64,000 bases of DNA from Podocnemis expansa (lineage: Eukaryota; Chordata; Testudines; Podocnemididae), in contig ML681997.1 in assembly GCA_007922195.1 (NCBI GenBank), positions 10,131,429 through 10,195,428 of the forward strand, given 5' to 3'. The position numbers and the translations under genes are program-made. Within the stretch, counting starts at the first letter, position 1. Each line of letters begins with the position of its first letter. Below the pieces are notes generated by a model. It saw only the letters and a list, made by a program, of their open reading frames with translations, was not told where the DNA came from and did no database searches. This document shows, piece by piece, positions 21,580-33,016 of this stretch.

Positions 21580-21775
21580 TGGGGTAATATCTTTTATTGG
21601 ACCAACTTCAGTTGGGGAGGCAGAAATCGTTTGAGCTATACCTGAGGAAGAGCTCTGTGTAGCTTGAAAGCTTTTGTCTCTCACCAACAGAAGCTGGTCC
21701 AATAAAATACACTACCTCACCAAACTTGTCTCTGTAATATCCTGAGACAGGCTTGGCTTCAACACCACTGCGGAC
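21580..21775 (+). mobile_element. Penelope-type 3' module, second family (TATCTTTTATTGGACCAAC)
   Basis: GGTAATATCTTTTATTGGAC at the left and GGTCCAATAAAATACACTACC at the right are inverted copies around a central CTGAGGA..GAAA core. The tail (AATATCCTGAGACAGG..CAACACCACTGC) parallels the CTAGACTAACACGGCTGCC tail of the other Penelope-like copies here. The architecture (cleavage-motif hairpin plus shared tail) is why it is placed with Penelope-like elements. No coding part is present. Confidence 0.5.
21585..21716 (+). ncRNA. Hammerhead-ribozyme-like hairpin
   Basis: The core CTGAGGA (21,642-21,648) is followed by AGAGCT, a six-base loop, AGCTT and then GAAA (21,666-21,669). This is the hammerhead order CUGANGA, stem II, GAAA. 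Outside it, ATTGGACCAACTTC..GTTGG..GAG pairs with CTC..CCAAC..GAAGCTGGTCCAAT, giving a long stem I. Penelope-like elements are known to carry hammerhead ribozymes. Activity of this copy is not shown. The stem III and cleavage triplet (NUH) could not be assigned with certainty. Confidence 0.5.
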
Positions 21776-22099
21776 ATGGGGGACACAGATCTGACAAAGG
21801 CTGTTGAAAGTAACAGAGAAATGTTAACGTGATTCAATGGCTGGAAGCTGAAGTTAGACAAAACAGACTGGAAATTGAAATTTTTGACAGGAAGAACAAA
21901 TAACTGGAACAACATACTAAGGGTTGTAGTGAGAAGAATAAAAGAGTTTGGGGCACAAGGGGTGTTCTCACTACTCTGCCTGTTGAGGGAAAAGGCCCAG
22001 GCAGGGACCATCAAACTGGTAGTAAATAAATGGCTATTCAGGAGGCACTGGTGAGAGGACTTTAGCTTCTTGGACAACAAACTAATGGTCCCAGAAAGA

Positions 22100-25000
22100 T
22101 AATTACTGTGCTGGGATTTACTCTATTCATCAAATACTGGGAAAAGCACATTGGGATAGTGTCAGGCTAACCTGAGAAGGAGACCTTTAAATTGGACCTC
22201 ATGGGGAAAAGTCACAAAAATCCAGCCAATGTGCACAAAACTCAAGAAACAAAAACAAGAAGGGGCTAAATTCTGGAGAAGAGATTAGAGACTGCAACTG
22301 CATTAAAGACGCAAGTGGAAAAGCAAAGGGCAGTCTGCAAAGTACCTTCCATATCCATATATGAATGCAAGGAGTATGGGGAACAAGTAGCATGAACTGA
22401 ACAAAGTCATGGCATTTGAAGAAAATTATGACTTAAATGGCATTATAGACACTTGAGGGGTCAAATCCCATGATGGGAGTACCAGCACTGAGGGTTATAG
22501 TGTATTCCAAAAGCATAGGTATGGGGTTAAAAAAAAAAGAAGAGGTGTTGCAGTATGCATCAAGAGTGAATACACTTGCTCCATGGTCCAAAGGAAGTGA
22601 GCAACAGACATCCTGAAAGTCTCTGTGTGAGGATAACAAGAGGAAGGAACAGTAGTGATGTTATGGTTGGGGTTTATTATAAACCACCGAAAACAGAAAG
22701 AAGTGGGTGAATCATTCTACAAGCAGACAACAAGATTAGCTAGCATATGAGCCAGTATTAATGGGGGATTTTAACTTCATTTATATCTGTTGTAGAAAGC
22801 CATTGCAGCAAAACATAATACATCCATCTAATTCACAGCATAGGGAGGAAGCAGCTTTCTGAGTCAGAAAGTTGAGGAAACAATTAGAGGGTCATCCATT
22901 TGGGATCTGTTTTTGGCCAACAGGGATTAATTAGTTGCAAACATAAAGGTAGTCATGAACTTGGAAGTGATCATATTCTGACAGAACTTAAGTCCAATGG
23001 AAAAGAGGACATGAGAACAGCAAAACAAGGACACTGGACTCCATAAAAGCAGAATTCAATCAACCCACAAATATATTAGGCAAGATCCCATGAGAAGACC
23101 AATAAGGAAGAAGTAGTCAAAATAGGTTGGCAGTTCTTTAAAGATGTGCTAATAAAGGCTCAACATCAAGCTATTCCAATGCAGAGGAAACATAAGAGCC
23201 ACAGGAAGGCAATGTGGCTGTACAAGAAGCTTTTTAGCTATCTGAAAACTAAAAGGCTATGTTCACACATAAACTGTTATTTCAAAATAAGTTATTTTGA
23301 ATTAAGAAAATGTTAATTCGAATTAAGGGAAAACCTGCTATCGAAACGGCTGTTATTTCGAAATGGTTATTTCAAAATAAGGCCATTTGGACATGCTGTT
23401 TTGAAACAGTTGTTTCGAAACAACGGTGTTGTTTTGAAACAACGTGCCCAAAACGCCATTGTTTCGAAACAGCTGTTTCGAAACAACGGCTATTTCTATT
23501 TCAAGTGAGGTTTGACTGTTTTAAAAGAACGACCGTTATTTTGAAACAGCGGGTCCCGTTGTTTCAAAATAATGGAACGTCGTGTGGACATAAGAAATTT
23601 TATTTCAAAACAGCTGCTGTTGTTTCGAAAGAAAACCCTCATCTGAACACAGCCAAAGTGATACATACAGGAAAGGGAAGGATGAGCATATCACCCATGA
23701 AGTATACCTTGGAATATTGCAAATGTGTAAAGAAGTCAGGAAGACCATGGCAAAGAATGAGTTACAGCTGACAAGAAATACTGGAGATAACAAGAAGGGA
23801 TTCTTAAAATACATGAGACAAAAAGAACGATGAAGGATGGCTTGGGTCTATTCCTCAAAAGGAGAAGATAAGCTGGTAAAGGAAGATGATAGGAAAGCAG
23901 AATTGCTCAGTGCCCACTTTGCTTCAGTCTTCTCACAAAAAACACACAACTTATGACCGGATGACGAGCAAAGTTACCATAGACAATAAAGGAGACGGGA
24001 CACAGACTGAGATAAGTAAAGTATGCATCAGAGATTTTCTCACCAGTTTGAATGAATTCAAAGCAGTGGGGACAGATACTCCTTGCCCAAAGGTAGTGAA
24101 AGAAATCTCAGAGCCACTGGCAATACTATTTACAAACTTGTGGATGACAAAAGAGGTCCTGGAAACTGTAGAAGAGCTAACATAGTGCCCATCTTTAGGA
24201 AGGGTAAAAAGGAGGAGCTGGAAACTATAGAACAGTCAAGCTGACATTAATACCTGGGAAGCTACCAAAGCAGTGTATAAAACATTCAGATGGTGAAAAC
24301 CTGAAAGATGAAGGGGTTAGTTGCTAACAGCCATCATGAATTTACCATGAACAAATCACACCAATACAGCTTGATTTTCTTCTTTGACAGGGTAACCGAT
24401 TTGGTGCATACAGGGGTTGTGATGAACACAATATACCTGGTCTTTAGGCTTTTGACACAATCCCGCATGACATTTTCACAAGTAAGCTGGAAAAATGCAG
24501 GCTCATCAGAACTTATATTAATGGATATATAATTGATCAAACACACACAAACAAAGTGAAACTATTAATACAACAATGTTGGATGGAAAGAAGGTCTCAA
24601 GAGGTGTTCCACTGAGATCTGTTCTCTGTCTAGTGTTGTTTTGCCATCTTTATTAATTATATGGATGTAGAAATAGAGAGCATACTGATCAAGGTTGCAG
24701 ATGACACAAAACTAGCAAAGGTTGCCATTACTTTGAAAGATGGAACTAAAAGTAAGGGGGATATTGATAAACTGGAGAACTGGGAGAAATTCAACAAAGT
24801 GCTACACTTAAGGAATTAAAATCAAATGCACTAATACAGAACGGGGGATAACTGACTTGGCAGCAGCAATGCTGAGGAGGATCTGGGAGCTGTAGTAGAG
24901 ATTGCAACCTCTACACAAGTGAAAAATGCAATACTGTTGCAGAAAAAGCAAATGCAATTTTGGATTGGATTAACAGGCGCATAACATTCAAGTCATGGAA

Positions 25001-25562
25001 GGAAATAGCACTGTTCCATGTGGTGCTAGTTAGGCCTCAGCTGGAGTATGGTGTCCAGTTTTGGTCACTACTGTATTGAAAAGATGTAGAGAAACTGGAA
25101 GGGATTCAGAGACTAGCAACAAAGATGATCGAAAATGGAATGCAAGCCATACAAGAAAAGGCTGAAAAACCCAAAAAGATACATTTAGATTGGAAAAAGA
25201 GGATATTAAGGGTAGATGGGATAATGGTCTTCAAATACTTGAAAGGCTTCCATAAAAATGTGTGGAAAAAAGTTCTCCTCTTTTGCCAAGAGGTCAGGAC
25301 AAAAGGCAATGGGCTCAAACTATAGCATGGCAAATTTAGATTACATCTCAGGGAAAACTTCTTAACTGTAAGAAAATTAGGACAATGGAAAAAATTGTGT
25401 AGAGAGGTCATGAAAGCTATTTCATGGGACGTTTTCAAAAGGAGGCTGGATAAGCCCTCTGTTTGATGGTTTAGAGGCAACAAATCCTGCATCTAACCCC
25501 CCCCCCCCGCCAGGATGCAGCAGGTGACCCTTGAGGCCCTTTCTGATCCTATGATTTTGTGA
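22100..25562 (+). pseudogene. Long decayed CR1 LINE, ORF2 remnant, sense
   Basis: Successive pieces match CR1 ORF2 in order. They are endonuclease text around 22,430-22,760 (VGVYYKPP and GDFNF-like), a mid-region with AHFASVFS at about 23,915, RT motifs RGVPLRSVLC at about 24,600 and the catalytic VADDTKLA at 24,694-24,717, then C-terminal RPQLEYGVQFW at about 25,030. The 3' tail ends near CCTTTCTGATCCTATGATTTTGTGATG (25,538-25,564). Many stops and frameshifts rule out activity. A palindromic MITE (23,263-23,653) interrupts it. The piece from 22,100 to 22,400 is less certain. Confidence 0.8.
23263..23653. mobile_element. Palindromic MITE inserted in CR1 (TTTCGAAA type)
   Basis: The ends GGCTATGTTCACAC and TGAACACAGCC are inverted. 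The interior is full of GTTTCGAAACAAC and TTATTTCGAAATAA words in both orientations. It splits CR1 ORF2 text: a LKTKR-like stretch precedes it and a KVIHTGKG-like stretch follows. It keeps more CpG-containing TTCGAA words than the decayed CR1 around it. Confidence 0.75.
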
Positions 25563-25665
25563 TGTTTTTCTGAAAGATCTGCTTTGGGATTATTTTGGGG
25601 TTTTATGGCCTGTGTTATACAGGAAGTCAGGCTAGATGCTGACAATGATTCCTTTGGCCCAAGAA
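25563..25665 (+). repeat. Second CR1 3' tail, sense
   Basis: GGCCTGTGTTATACAGGAAG, then TCAGGCTAGATGCTGACAATG is another sense CR1 tail directly after the first. Confidence 0.65.
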
Positions 25666-26826
25666 TCCATTTATTATTCTGTTTCTTCCTCTGGACCCCA
25701 ACAGATGGGACAGAGCCCACCTTCTCTCTAAAGTGCTGGCCACTTGCTTACCTATAATGACTGTCTATGTGGTCACATCCTAGGATCTATGTGGAGCCAC
25801 TAGAGTTTGTATTAAAAAACTAATTCTCCTAGCTGGTAGCAGACTCTTATCCTTCTGGATCAAGGATAGAGAGGGACGAATAACATACTAAGCAGTGAGT
25901 TACATGTGCAGTCTAAATGACGGACATGACAGTCAAGTGAAGGACTAGGAATATGAGGCAGGCACAGATAAGGCAACTCAGCAGCTTGATGTTAGTGCTT
26001 TGAATCTTACCAGTTCAGATTTGGTGTTATGGTGGCTTTTGAAGTGTAGTCACACACGTTTGTAGGAGTTAAAGTGGAAAGATGACACACTAAACAACTA
26101 AAAAAAGGAAATATTTTCCAACACAAAGTATATGTAAAGCTGTCTGAAGTGACTCAAAAGCCTGAGTGCCAACCTCAAGGCAGACTGTTAATCAGGGCAC
26201 AAATCCCAAACTGTTTGTGAGGTGTATATTTAGATTTCACCAACCAAATACCACGTGTGAACACCTGAGGCACCACACATCCCTAACATGGACTCACAGA
26301 CAGTTCCCTTGGGTACTCTGATCTTGCCAGCAAAAGTCACAGCAACATTCAGTTTACTTTCAGTCCCAGTCTGTGATGTGCTGCACCCTCCCCACCTGCA
26401 CACTGTAATGTGATCTGTGCATCTTTCTTGTTCACCCTTGCAACACAGTTGTGTGGTTTAATGTACAGTATGTCTTTTGCAGTGTTTTTTGAATGCTTAT
26501 GCCATGTTCTACATTATCATTATGGTGGCATGTTTCCTGCAATATCATATGTGTACAGATATACAACGTGCCCCCCAACATATTCACTTAGCTCAAGTGA
26601 GGGCACACAATTGTATTGACAAACCCAGTGAAGGTATGCATACAAAACAATGGACTAGCACTAGCTAAGCATTTATAGGACCTTGGCTCAAGTGGGGCAG
26701 ATCATTTCTCTTTCTGGCCAGGGTCAATCACCTGACCCCAGATGGGGGAGGTTGAGGAAGAATGGGTAAAAAGAAGGGAGACTCCTTTGTCTGAGGCTTT
26801 CGTGCAAAGGACTCCACCTCGCAAGC
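25666..26826. other. Intronic DNA, nothing recognised
   Basis: No gene or clear repeat. Confidence 0.4.
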
Positions 26827-26834
26827 AACGTCAA

Positions 26835-26972
26835 CAGAGCTGTAACTATGACGGGGTGAGCGGGGCTTTGCTCCAAGCACGCCGGAGGGGTGCCATTAAA
26901 GGGCATGTTCCTCGCTGTTGCCCCAGGTGCTGGCTATTATAAGGGGTGCTGAATTCCTTAGTTATGGCTCTG
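26835..26972. mobile_element. hAT-type MITE (CAGAGCTGTAAC family), copy 2, with TSD
   Basis: The ends are CAGAGCTGTAACTATGAC and TAGTTATGGCTCTG. Flanks are AACGTCAA (26,827-26,834) and AACCTCAA (26,973-26,980), 7 of 8 identical. The 138-bp non-coding element shares its ends and GGGGCTTTG and GCACGCCGG interior words, in opposite orientation, with the copy at 7,182-7,360. Confidence 0.85.
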
Positions 26973-26984
26973 AACCTCAAGGGC

Positions 26985-27550
26985 TGATACCTACCCACTG
27001 AATGCAGACTGGTGGAAGACAGTCATAGCCAGGCCATGTGGAAAGCTGAACATGACAAACAGTAATCTTAAAGTGCAAGTTATCTTTTGATTGTGAGCTC
27101 TCCTTGACTGTTAAACTACGGATTGTGGATTGGTTTGATATATACTCAAAGTTGTGTTTTAATCAAACTAATGACTATTTTATCTAAAGCAGTGAAATAT
27201 TAGTTGAGTATAAACGTGAATGCCTGACTTAAAGCAAAAGGTAATGCATATTAGTTTCTTTGTTAAACTGATGGACGGGAGTAAGTGAGCTTGCAAGGCC
27301 CAGTGGGAATGCACTGAACCTTGCAAGATGGCTATTCCCAAAATTGCATCTGGGAGTCCTGACTGGGGCACCATCTCCTGCGTGGCTAGTGAGAGAACCC
27401 TTCCACCACCTGAGAGACTGATTACATACTGGAGGCAGGGTATAAACAGGCTCAGGAAGGTGGGTTTATCCAGAAAGGCATGGTAAGTCAGCACCCATGG
27501 GTAAAGCATGGGGGTGGCACAGTGGCACACCTGTCCACACAACCGTAGGG
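26985..27550. other. Intronic DNA, nothing recognised
   Basis: No gene or clear transposon. A minus-strand frame at 27,180-27,542 is open for 120 codons but has no recognisable domain. Confidence 0.35.
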
Positions 27551-27553
27551 GAA

Positions 27554-28277
27554 TGTCACACAGTCATTTACCACAAGCTAATTACACTTTCAGTCTTAAC
27601 AGCCAAAGACAGTACTTGTAGCCAGATCCTGTAACTGACTAAAGATTTATCAACCAAGAAAGTTATTTACAAGATTATAACAAAATACCATACATACACA
27701 AATGAATTGCAGTCTTAGGTTTCAAAAGGGGATAGAAGCTACATATCTTCCAGGGCTGACCTAAGCTAAGCAGCTGGAGTCCCTTTCTTGTGCTCAGAAA
27801 TCTTGATCTCCCAAAATCCAAGCAACATAGAGACAAACTGTTTCTTCCTGGCAAGGATTTTTATTCCTTTCCCCCCTGAGTTCAAGCTGGTGGGATGAGG
27901 TCACCTGCACATCGCCTCTTCATGTGTGGGGAGGAGCAATCAGCAAAACCTTTGCCTTCTGCAGTTCCATGCTGGGCCTTCTCTGTGTCAAACTAGCATT
28001 TCACATTTGGTGATGGCTTTCTCGTGTTTGATGATTTACAATTTCAAAGCAAACCCCTAAATATACATCATATCATGGAATATAGAGAGTGTAAGTGAAA
28101 TTAATCTAGGTGACAACTTACACTTATTTCATAAAATCTAAACACATTCTTAAAAGCTTCACATCTGTTTTAACACTGCTAACACAAAGGGGAACCACAT
28201 GGGTTTCCAACTATATATTGGTCAGGGGTCATGTCTTGCCTTGACATGAGCTGCCACCTGGTCTACCACTGTCACAG
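27554..28277 (-). mobile_element. Probable solo LTR, minus strand
   Basis: Read on the minus strand, the segment begins TGTGACAGTGG and ends GACTGTGTGACA, so it has TG...CA termini. It contains an AATAAA near 27,866 on that strand and a long non-coding body of about 720 bp. No matching second LTR or internal gene is nearby. The flanking bases do not form an obvious target duplication, so the exact ends are uncertain. The element family is unknown. Confidence 0.45.
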
Positions 28278-28289
28278 CATGATTAAACT

Positions 28290-31067
28290 GTGGGATACAC
28301 TGCTACGGAAAGGCACCGAGGACAAAAATTTAAAAGGATTCAAAAGAGAGTATTGGATATTTATATAACTATCAAAAATATCCAAAGTAAGCAAAGGACA
28401 TTAAATCTCATGCTTCAGGACTTAAATCAACATGTAACTAGTAGAGACCAGAATGAGTCCTATGTGAGAGGCAGATGATCCTTGCATACGGTAGGTTTCT
28501 CTGAAGTGTCTGGCGCTGGCCAGCTTTAGAGTACAGTACAGTAGAAAAAGATTTTCATGAGGTGAAGGTGGAGGCTCGACAACAGATTCTGGAAGGGCAT
28601 TCCAAGCATTGAGGAAGCTGGGATGGAGGGATGAAGCTGCTTGTGGGAGTAGGAGACAAAAAAGGGTAAATTTGAAAACCTCGTTGTTGGCAGCTACTTC
28701 TTCATAGGATGCGCCATCACCTGTGGGGACTGAATTTAGGACACCTTGGCCAAGAAGCATGAGCCCAAGTCCATTAGCTCAAAAGCAATAGCAACAAAGT
28801 CTTTTAAATCAGAATGGCTGATTTGCAGAATGTGGCTGCTCCATGTCAAGAATGAATGCCCAGCTGAAAGAAAGGAAAAAAATTGCCCAGAGCTTCTAAA
28901 CAACAGAATTCCCTAGCTTTATAGAAATCTTTCCATTTCTGCAGGATGTGGTATGACTGTATTGTACTGAGTCATCAGCATAATGGTTTATTTGCTGATG
29001 AAGTCAAAGAAAAATTCCCCCTTGAACTTCCTTCTCATGTGCTGGCCACTTAGGAAGACTTGGTGCTGATGCCCAGCTGATTGATGCATGTAAGTGTCAC
29101 AATATATCATTCTGTTTGTTTCACTCAGAGTACAGACCATTATACACAGCTACTTTCCAATGTCCTAATATTTCAGTGGCTATGGCAAGGACTAACTAAC
29201 TACATTGTGGAACTGGCAGGGGATGGAGAAGTTGAAATATTTCCTTAACTTGTCCCATCAAGACATCATCATTCAAAATGAATGACAGTTTGTGTCAAAT
29301 TACCACCTTTAAAGTGAAAATGCTTGTTACAATACGTGATGCCTAGTTCAAAACTGACATTCATTTACCTGAATCCTAGGATACTGCAGCCCATTACTGA
29401 ACTATCACTTTGCCCAGCATGCACTAGGATCAAGGTAAATCCTAGGACTGATTTTACAAGGACATTCAATTTTTCATATCCCCCAAAGTCCAGCTGAGGA
29501 ATCTGGAAAGGGACCTTAAATAGCATCTAAATCTTATGTCCTTTATCAGGTTTGTGCTGTACGCATTCATGGATTTAAAGCAAAGAGCAAAATTCTGCCA
29601 TCAATAGATGTTGCTGTGTGGGCACATGGAGGGGGGGGAACAGGGAGCATCCTACCATCAAGATGGCTTGGGTCAGTCTTGGGGGACATGATGCCAGAGG
29701 GACATGTGGTTTGTTTCTTTCTATTGCTAAAGAGCGGCAAGTGCCCTTGAGCTAGGCCTCACTGCCAATTCCACATGTGCTCAGGCACACAGGGCTGACT
29801 AGCACAAGCCTGGGGCCATGCTGGTAGAGTTGGCACAAGAGCAGGTCTGTAGAGACACAGCCACCAGTAGAGATTCTGGCCTGTTGCTGGGTAAGGAAAT
29901 ACGTGATTCTATTACCCGTCTTTGGGGAGGAGGCAGCTGCTTGAAAAAACATCCACTGCTGGAGTGGGAGAGGAGCTGGATGGAATCCCCAGCCAAAGGG
30001 GACGAGGGCATAGCTGTAATTATTGTCCATCCATGGGGGACAAGGAGCAGAGAGTTGCTGAGGCACAAAAAAAGCAGCAGGAGGGGTCGGCACTCTCTTC
30101 ACAACACATTGCCTGGAGCATCTGCCTCACACCTCAGTCCAGGCTTGACTCTAACTAGGGTTGAAATAGATTATTAGAGAAATAAAAGCATAAACCATCC
30201 ACCAAAATAGAATCAATACTCAGCCTCTTGGACTCAGAATTAATGTGAATGTGTGCAGGGGAATTAGATGGCCACAGTGCTGGGAGACGAGCTAGATGAC
30301 TCATGAAAGCTCCTTTCCAACCCCAGCCATTCTAAGGCGAAAGAAGCAATGTGTTTTATTAAAGGCTTTCTGGCAAAGACATTCAGCAGTGACTTTGAAG
30401 CCATGCCTTAACACAGTCAGCTATGGCTGGGTTTTCTGCAGGCCGTATGGAAAGCAGCCGCTGTAGCACGAAGTGGGAAAACATACATATTCAAGTGTTA
30501 ATTTTTATCCTGTGGGAAATGGGACAAAAATGCCACTTCCTCCCCTGCCAAAAAGAGCCTATTTATAATAATGTTTCTTTGCTGAGAACAGACAGTTAAA
30601 AAAACCCTTCTAAGGTTGGAAAGTGTGTTTTAAATTCATAAACTATCTCATGCTGTAGTTTCAAAGCTGGCAGCGAGCCAGCTGTGATGAGCAATTTTGT
30701 CCAGGAAGGACAGACCCTCTGACTTGTGAAAGCCTTCAAGTTCTGTGTTGTCTCTCTCTGTTTCAAAACTTGCTAAGCTCACTCTAAGTTTTCTTGCAGT
30801 GATAGCTAATGTAACCCCTTCCCTTTTCTCCCTGGGTTACTTGGGAGAAGGCAACACTCACATGGGCACAGGCATCAATGCTGCTGACAACCAGGAGATC
30901 CTGCATTTCCCAGTGGTGATGTGGGTTAAGTGGGAATCCTCTATCCACTCCTCTGCTGCAGTCCCTTTGCACTGCATGAAATTAAACTTGGCAGTGCCTC
31001 CACCTGGCTGGGTGCTATATACACTTAGTGGCGTGCCCTGGGAACCTCCAGGATTAAACCCATGTAG
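28290..31067. other. Intronic DNA with minor CR1-like scraps
   Basis: Mostly unrecognised. 30,255-30,345 (GAATTAGATGGCCACAGTGC, then CTCCTTTCCAACCCCAGCC) reads as a short CR1-like tail. A GC-richer stretch at 29,800-30,140 has overlapping frames on both strands and resembles a decayed MITE (GCATAGCTGTAATTATTG). No exon recognised. Confidence 0.4.
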
Positions 31068-31073
31068 CTAATC

Positions 31074-31909
31074 TGTGGCATGGGTCTGATTCAGACTTAC
31101 TAATTGTATATGTAATACATTCAATATGCTTAAATTGTAGATAAACCTTTACTTAAAGAAACTTATAACAGGATGGAATTGCATATTATTAATTTAAATA
31201 CACAGGGGTAAGTAAAGATATCAGTGAACAGATACAGAATACAGTTTAAAGGGAAAATTATTTAACTGGCATTTACACAGTTCTTTTACCCCACCTCCAG
31301 AGTGCACGCTCCCCAGAGCCCAGAAACCCAAACCCTTGCTTGTGTGGGCACGCTTGGAGGGTTAATGAAGGAGACAGGGCAGCACTCTGCTGGTCCAGTG
31401 CATCTGCTCAGAACCACGCTGAAGATCTGGAGTGAGCCCAGCCAAATGTCTGTAGTCCTGCCCCTGGTTCAAAAGGGACTGCCACACTTCCTCCCCTCAT
31501 GCCCAGTTAGTCTCTCAGCAGACTCCCTTTCTTTACTAGCCCTGCTCCAAAACTGAGGAGGAGAGACAGACAAACCCTCAGCAAGCTCTAGGCTCAGACC
31601 CTGCTTTGGGCCAAGTAAGTCACCAACCTCTGAAGCTTCCTGCTCAAGTGAGCTTCCAGCAGTCTCAGGAGCTCCAGGAGCAGTCACCAGCAGCTTCCAG
31701 AATCAGCCATACATTCACTCCATCCAAATGGAGGCCCCCTTGTCCCTCTGTGCCCTCTGGAGGGTCAGGAAGGGTCTCTCTCCTCCCCCCCCCCCCAAGA
31801 GATCATGGGAGTTGTCTCCCAGTGGAAGAACTTGCAGCACATAGGAACTGCTAAAAATGTTAGCTTCCTACTTGAATTCAAAAGGGCCCTGAAGTACAGG
31901 GTGCCTACA
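31074..31909 (-). repeat. 3' LTR of the gypsy element
   Basis: 31,629-31,909 is repeated at 34,529-34,832 with the same order of words (CAGTCACCAGCAGCTTCCAG, AGATCATGGGAGTTGT, GCAGCACATAGGAACT, AAGTACAGGGTGCCTACA). On the minus strand the LTR start (TGTAGGCACC) is preceded by GGTTGGGGGAGAA, a plausible polypurine tract. The rest (31,074-31,628) has no counterpart at the 5' side. Its inclusion rests on the target duplication. Confidence 0.65.
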
Positions 31910-31999
31910 TTCTCCCCCAACCAGAAAAATCCTTAATGTCTCCATTAAGGAATCAAAACAAAGAAGAAACACATTAATTTACAATGTAATACAAACATA

Positions 32000-33010
32000 C
32001 TTAATTCCTACTCATGGCTGGGGTAACATTCAATGCAGGATAAAGTATAGGTTCACTAAAATAGGTACAATTAAGGCATCTAGTCTGGGGTGTACACCAC
32101 CATGAACACTTGAGCCCATCCTTAAAAGATACACATCCTGATTTGGACTCCACACTTGTTCCAACATTTTCCAGTGCAACCACCCTACAATGTACCATGA
32201 GGATAGACACCTCACTGATGACTCCAGGCACATCATATGTTAGTTGCTGAGGGTGCCTGACCTCTTGCTGGGATCTCCGGAAAGCCTGTGCAATCCCCTC
32301 CTTCTACTCTGCGAGGTGTTAATAAAATTCCTTCAGACTCCATCACAGGAGTAAACATCTGTAGCAACATCTTCCACTACACTAGAAGAACCAGGGGGAT
32401 CACTGCAGATATCTATACCTTCCCTTAGGGCTTCTCCCACAGGAGAAAATGGAAGAGCTTTAGGGTTTAACACAGGTGTTTTAGCTTTGCTTTCCAGCTG
32501 AGCTGTCTCAAATCATGGTACAACAGAATCAGGAGATACATCTAAGGGCCCATGATACACAGGTATATAGTAAGGGTGGACCTCCTCAAAATCAGTCCCT
32601 GATGGGGAACCATCTGCATCCATCAAAGTGGCAGGGTCTAACACAGGATTAGCACCATCTACAGAACTGGAGGAGCAACTTCTGGAAATCCAGGTGCTCC
32701 TTTGGCAAGATAATCTGGGTAAATGAGCAGACTATCTGATGGCACATCCATTCTGACATGTTGCCCCAAAGGAAGTAAATAGTTTCAATGTAAAGTCTAA
32801 TGGGCCACTTGCCTGCTCAGGTTTTAGTTAGTAGACAGGTAAGCCAGACATCTGCTTCTCTACAACGTAGGGCTGGGTGTCCCAATGGTTTGCAAATTTA
32901 TGTTTTCCAGGGAGCCCAAGGTTCCTGATAAGAACACGACCACCTGGTTGCAGATTATAGTATCACACTTTCTGATCATAATGGTCTTTATTGCCCTGGT
33001 TCATCTTATC
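32000..33010 (-). pseudogene. Integrase C-terminal remnant (GPY/F-like module) and tail
   Basis: From about 33,005 down to 32,760 the minus strand encodes QPGGRVLIRNLGLPGKHK, then ANHWDTQPYVVEKQ and SGLPVY. This is the GPY/F-type module at the end of Ty3/gypsy integrases, which helps the enzyme bind DNA. At least two in-frame stops are seen (after DQKV, and after LPVY). The catalytic core upstream is gone, and gag text joins this remnant directly near 33,010. The stretch 32,000-32,740 is probably the pol tail and leader to the 3' LTR but has no recognised domain. Confidence 0.7.
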
Positions 33011-33016
33011 AGATTG

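Noticed and set aside
23310..23771. 153-codon open frame rich in FETAVSKQR-like repeats
   Set aside because: It is the translation of the palindromic TTTCGAAA MITE running into decayed CR1, not a gene.
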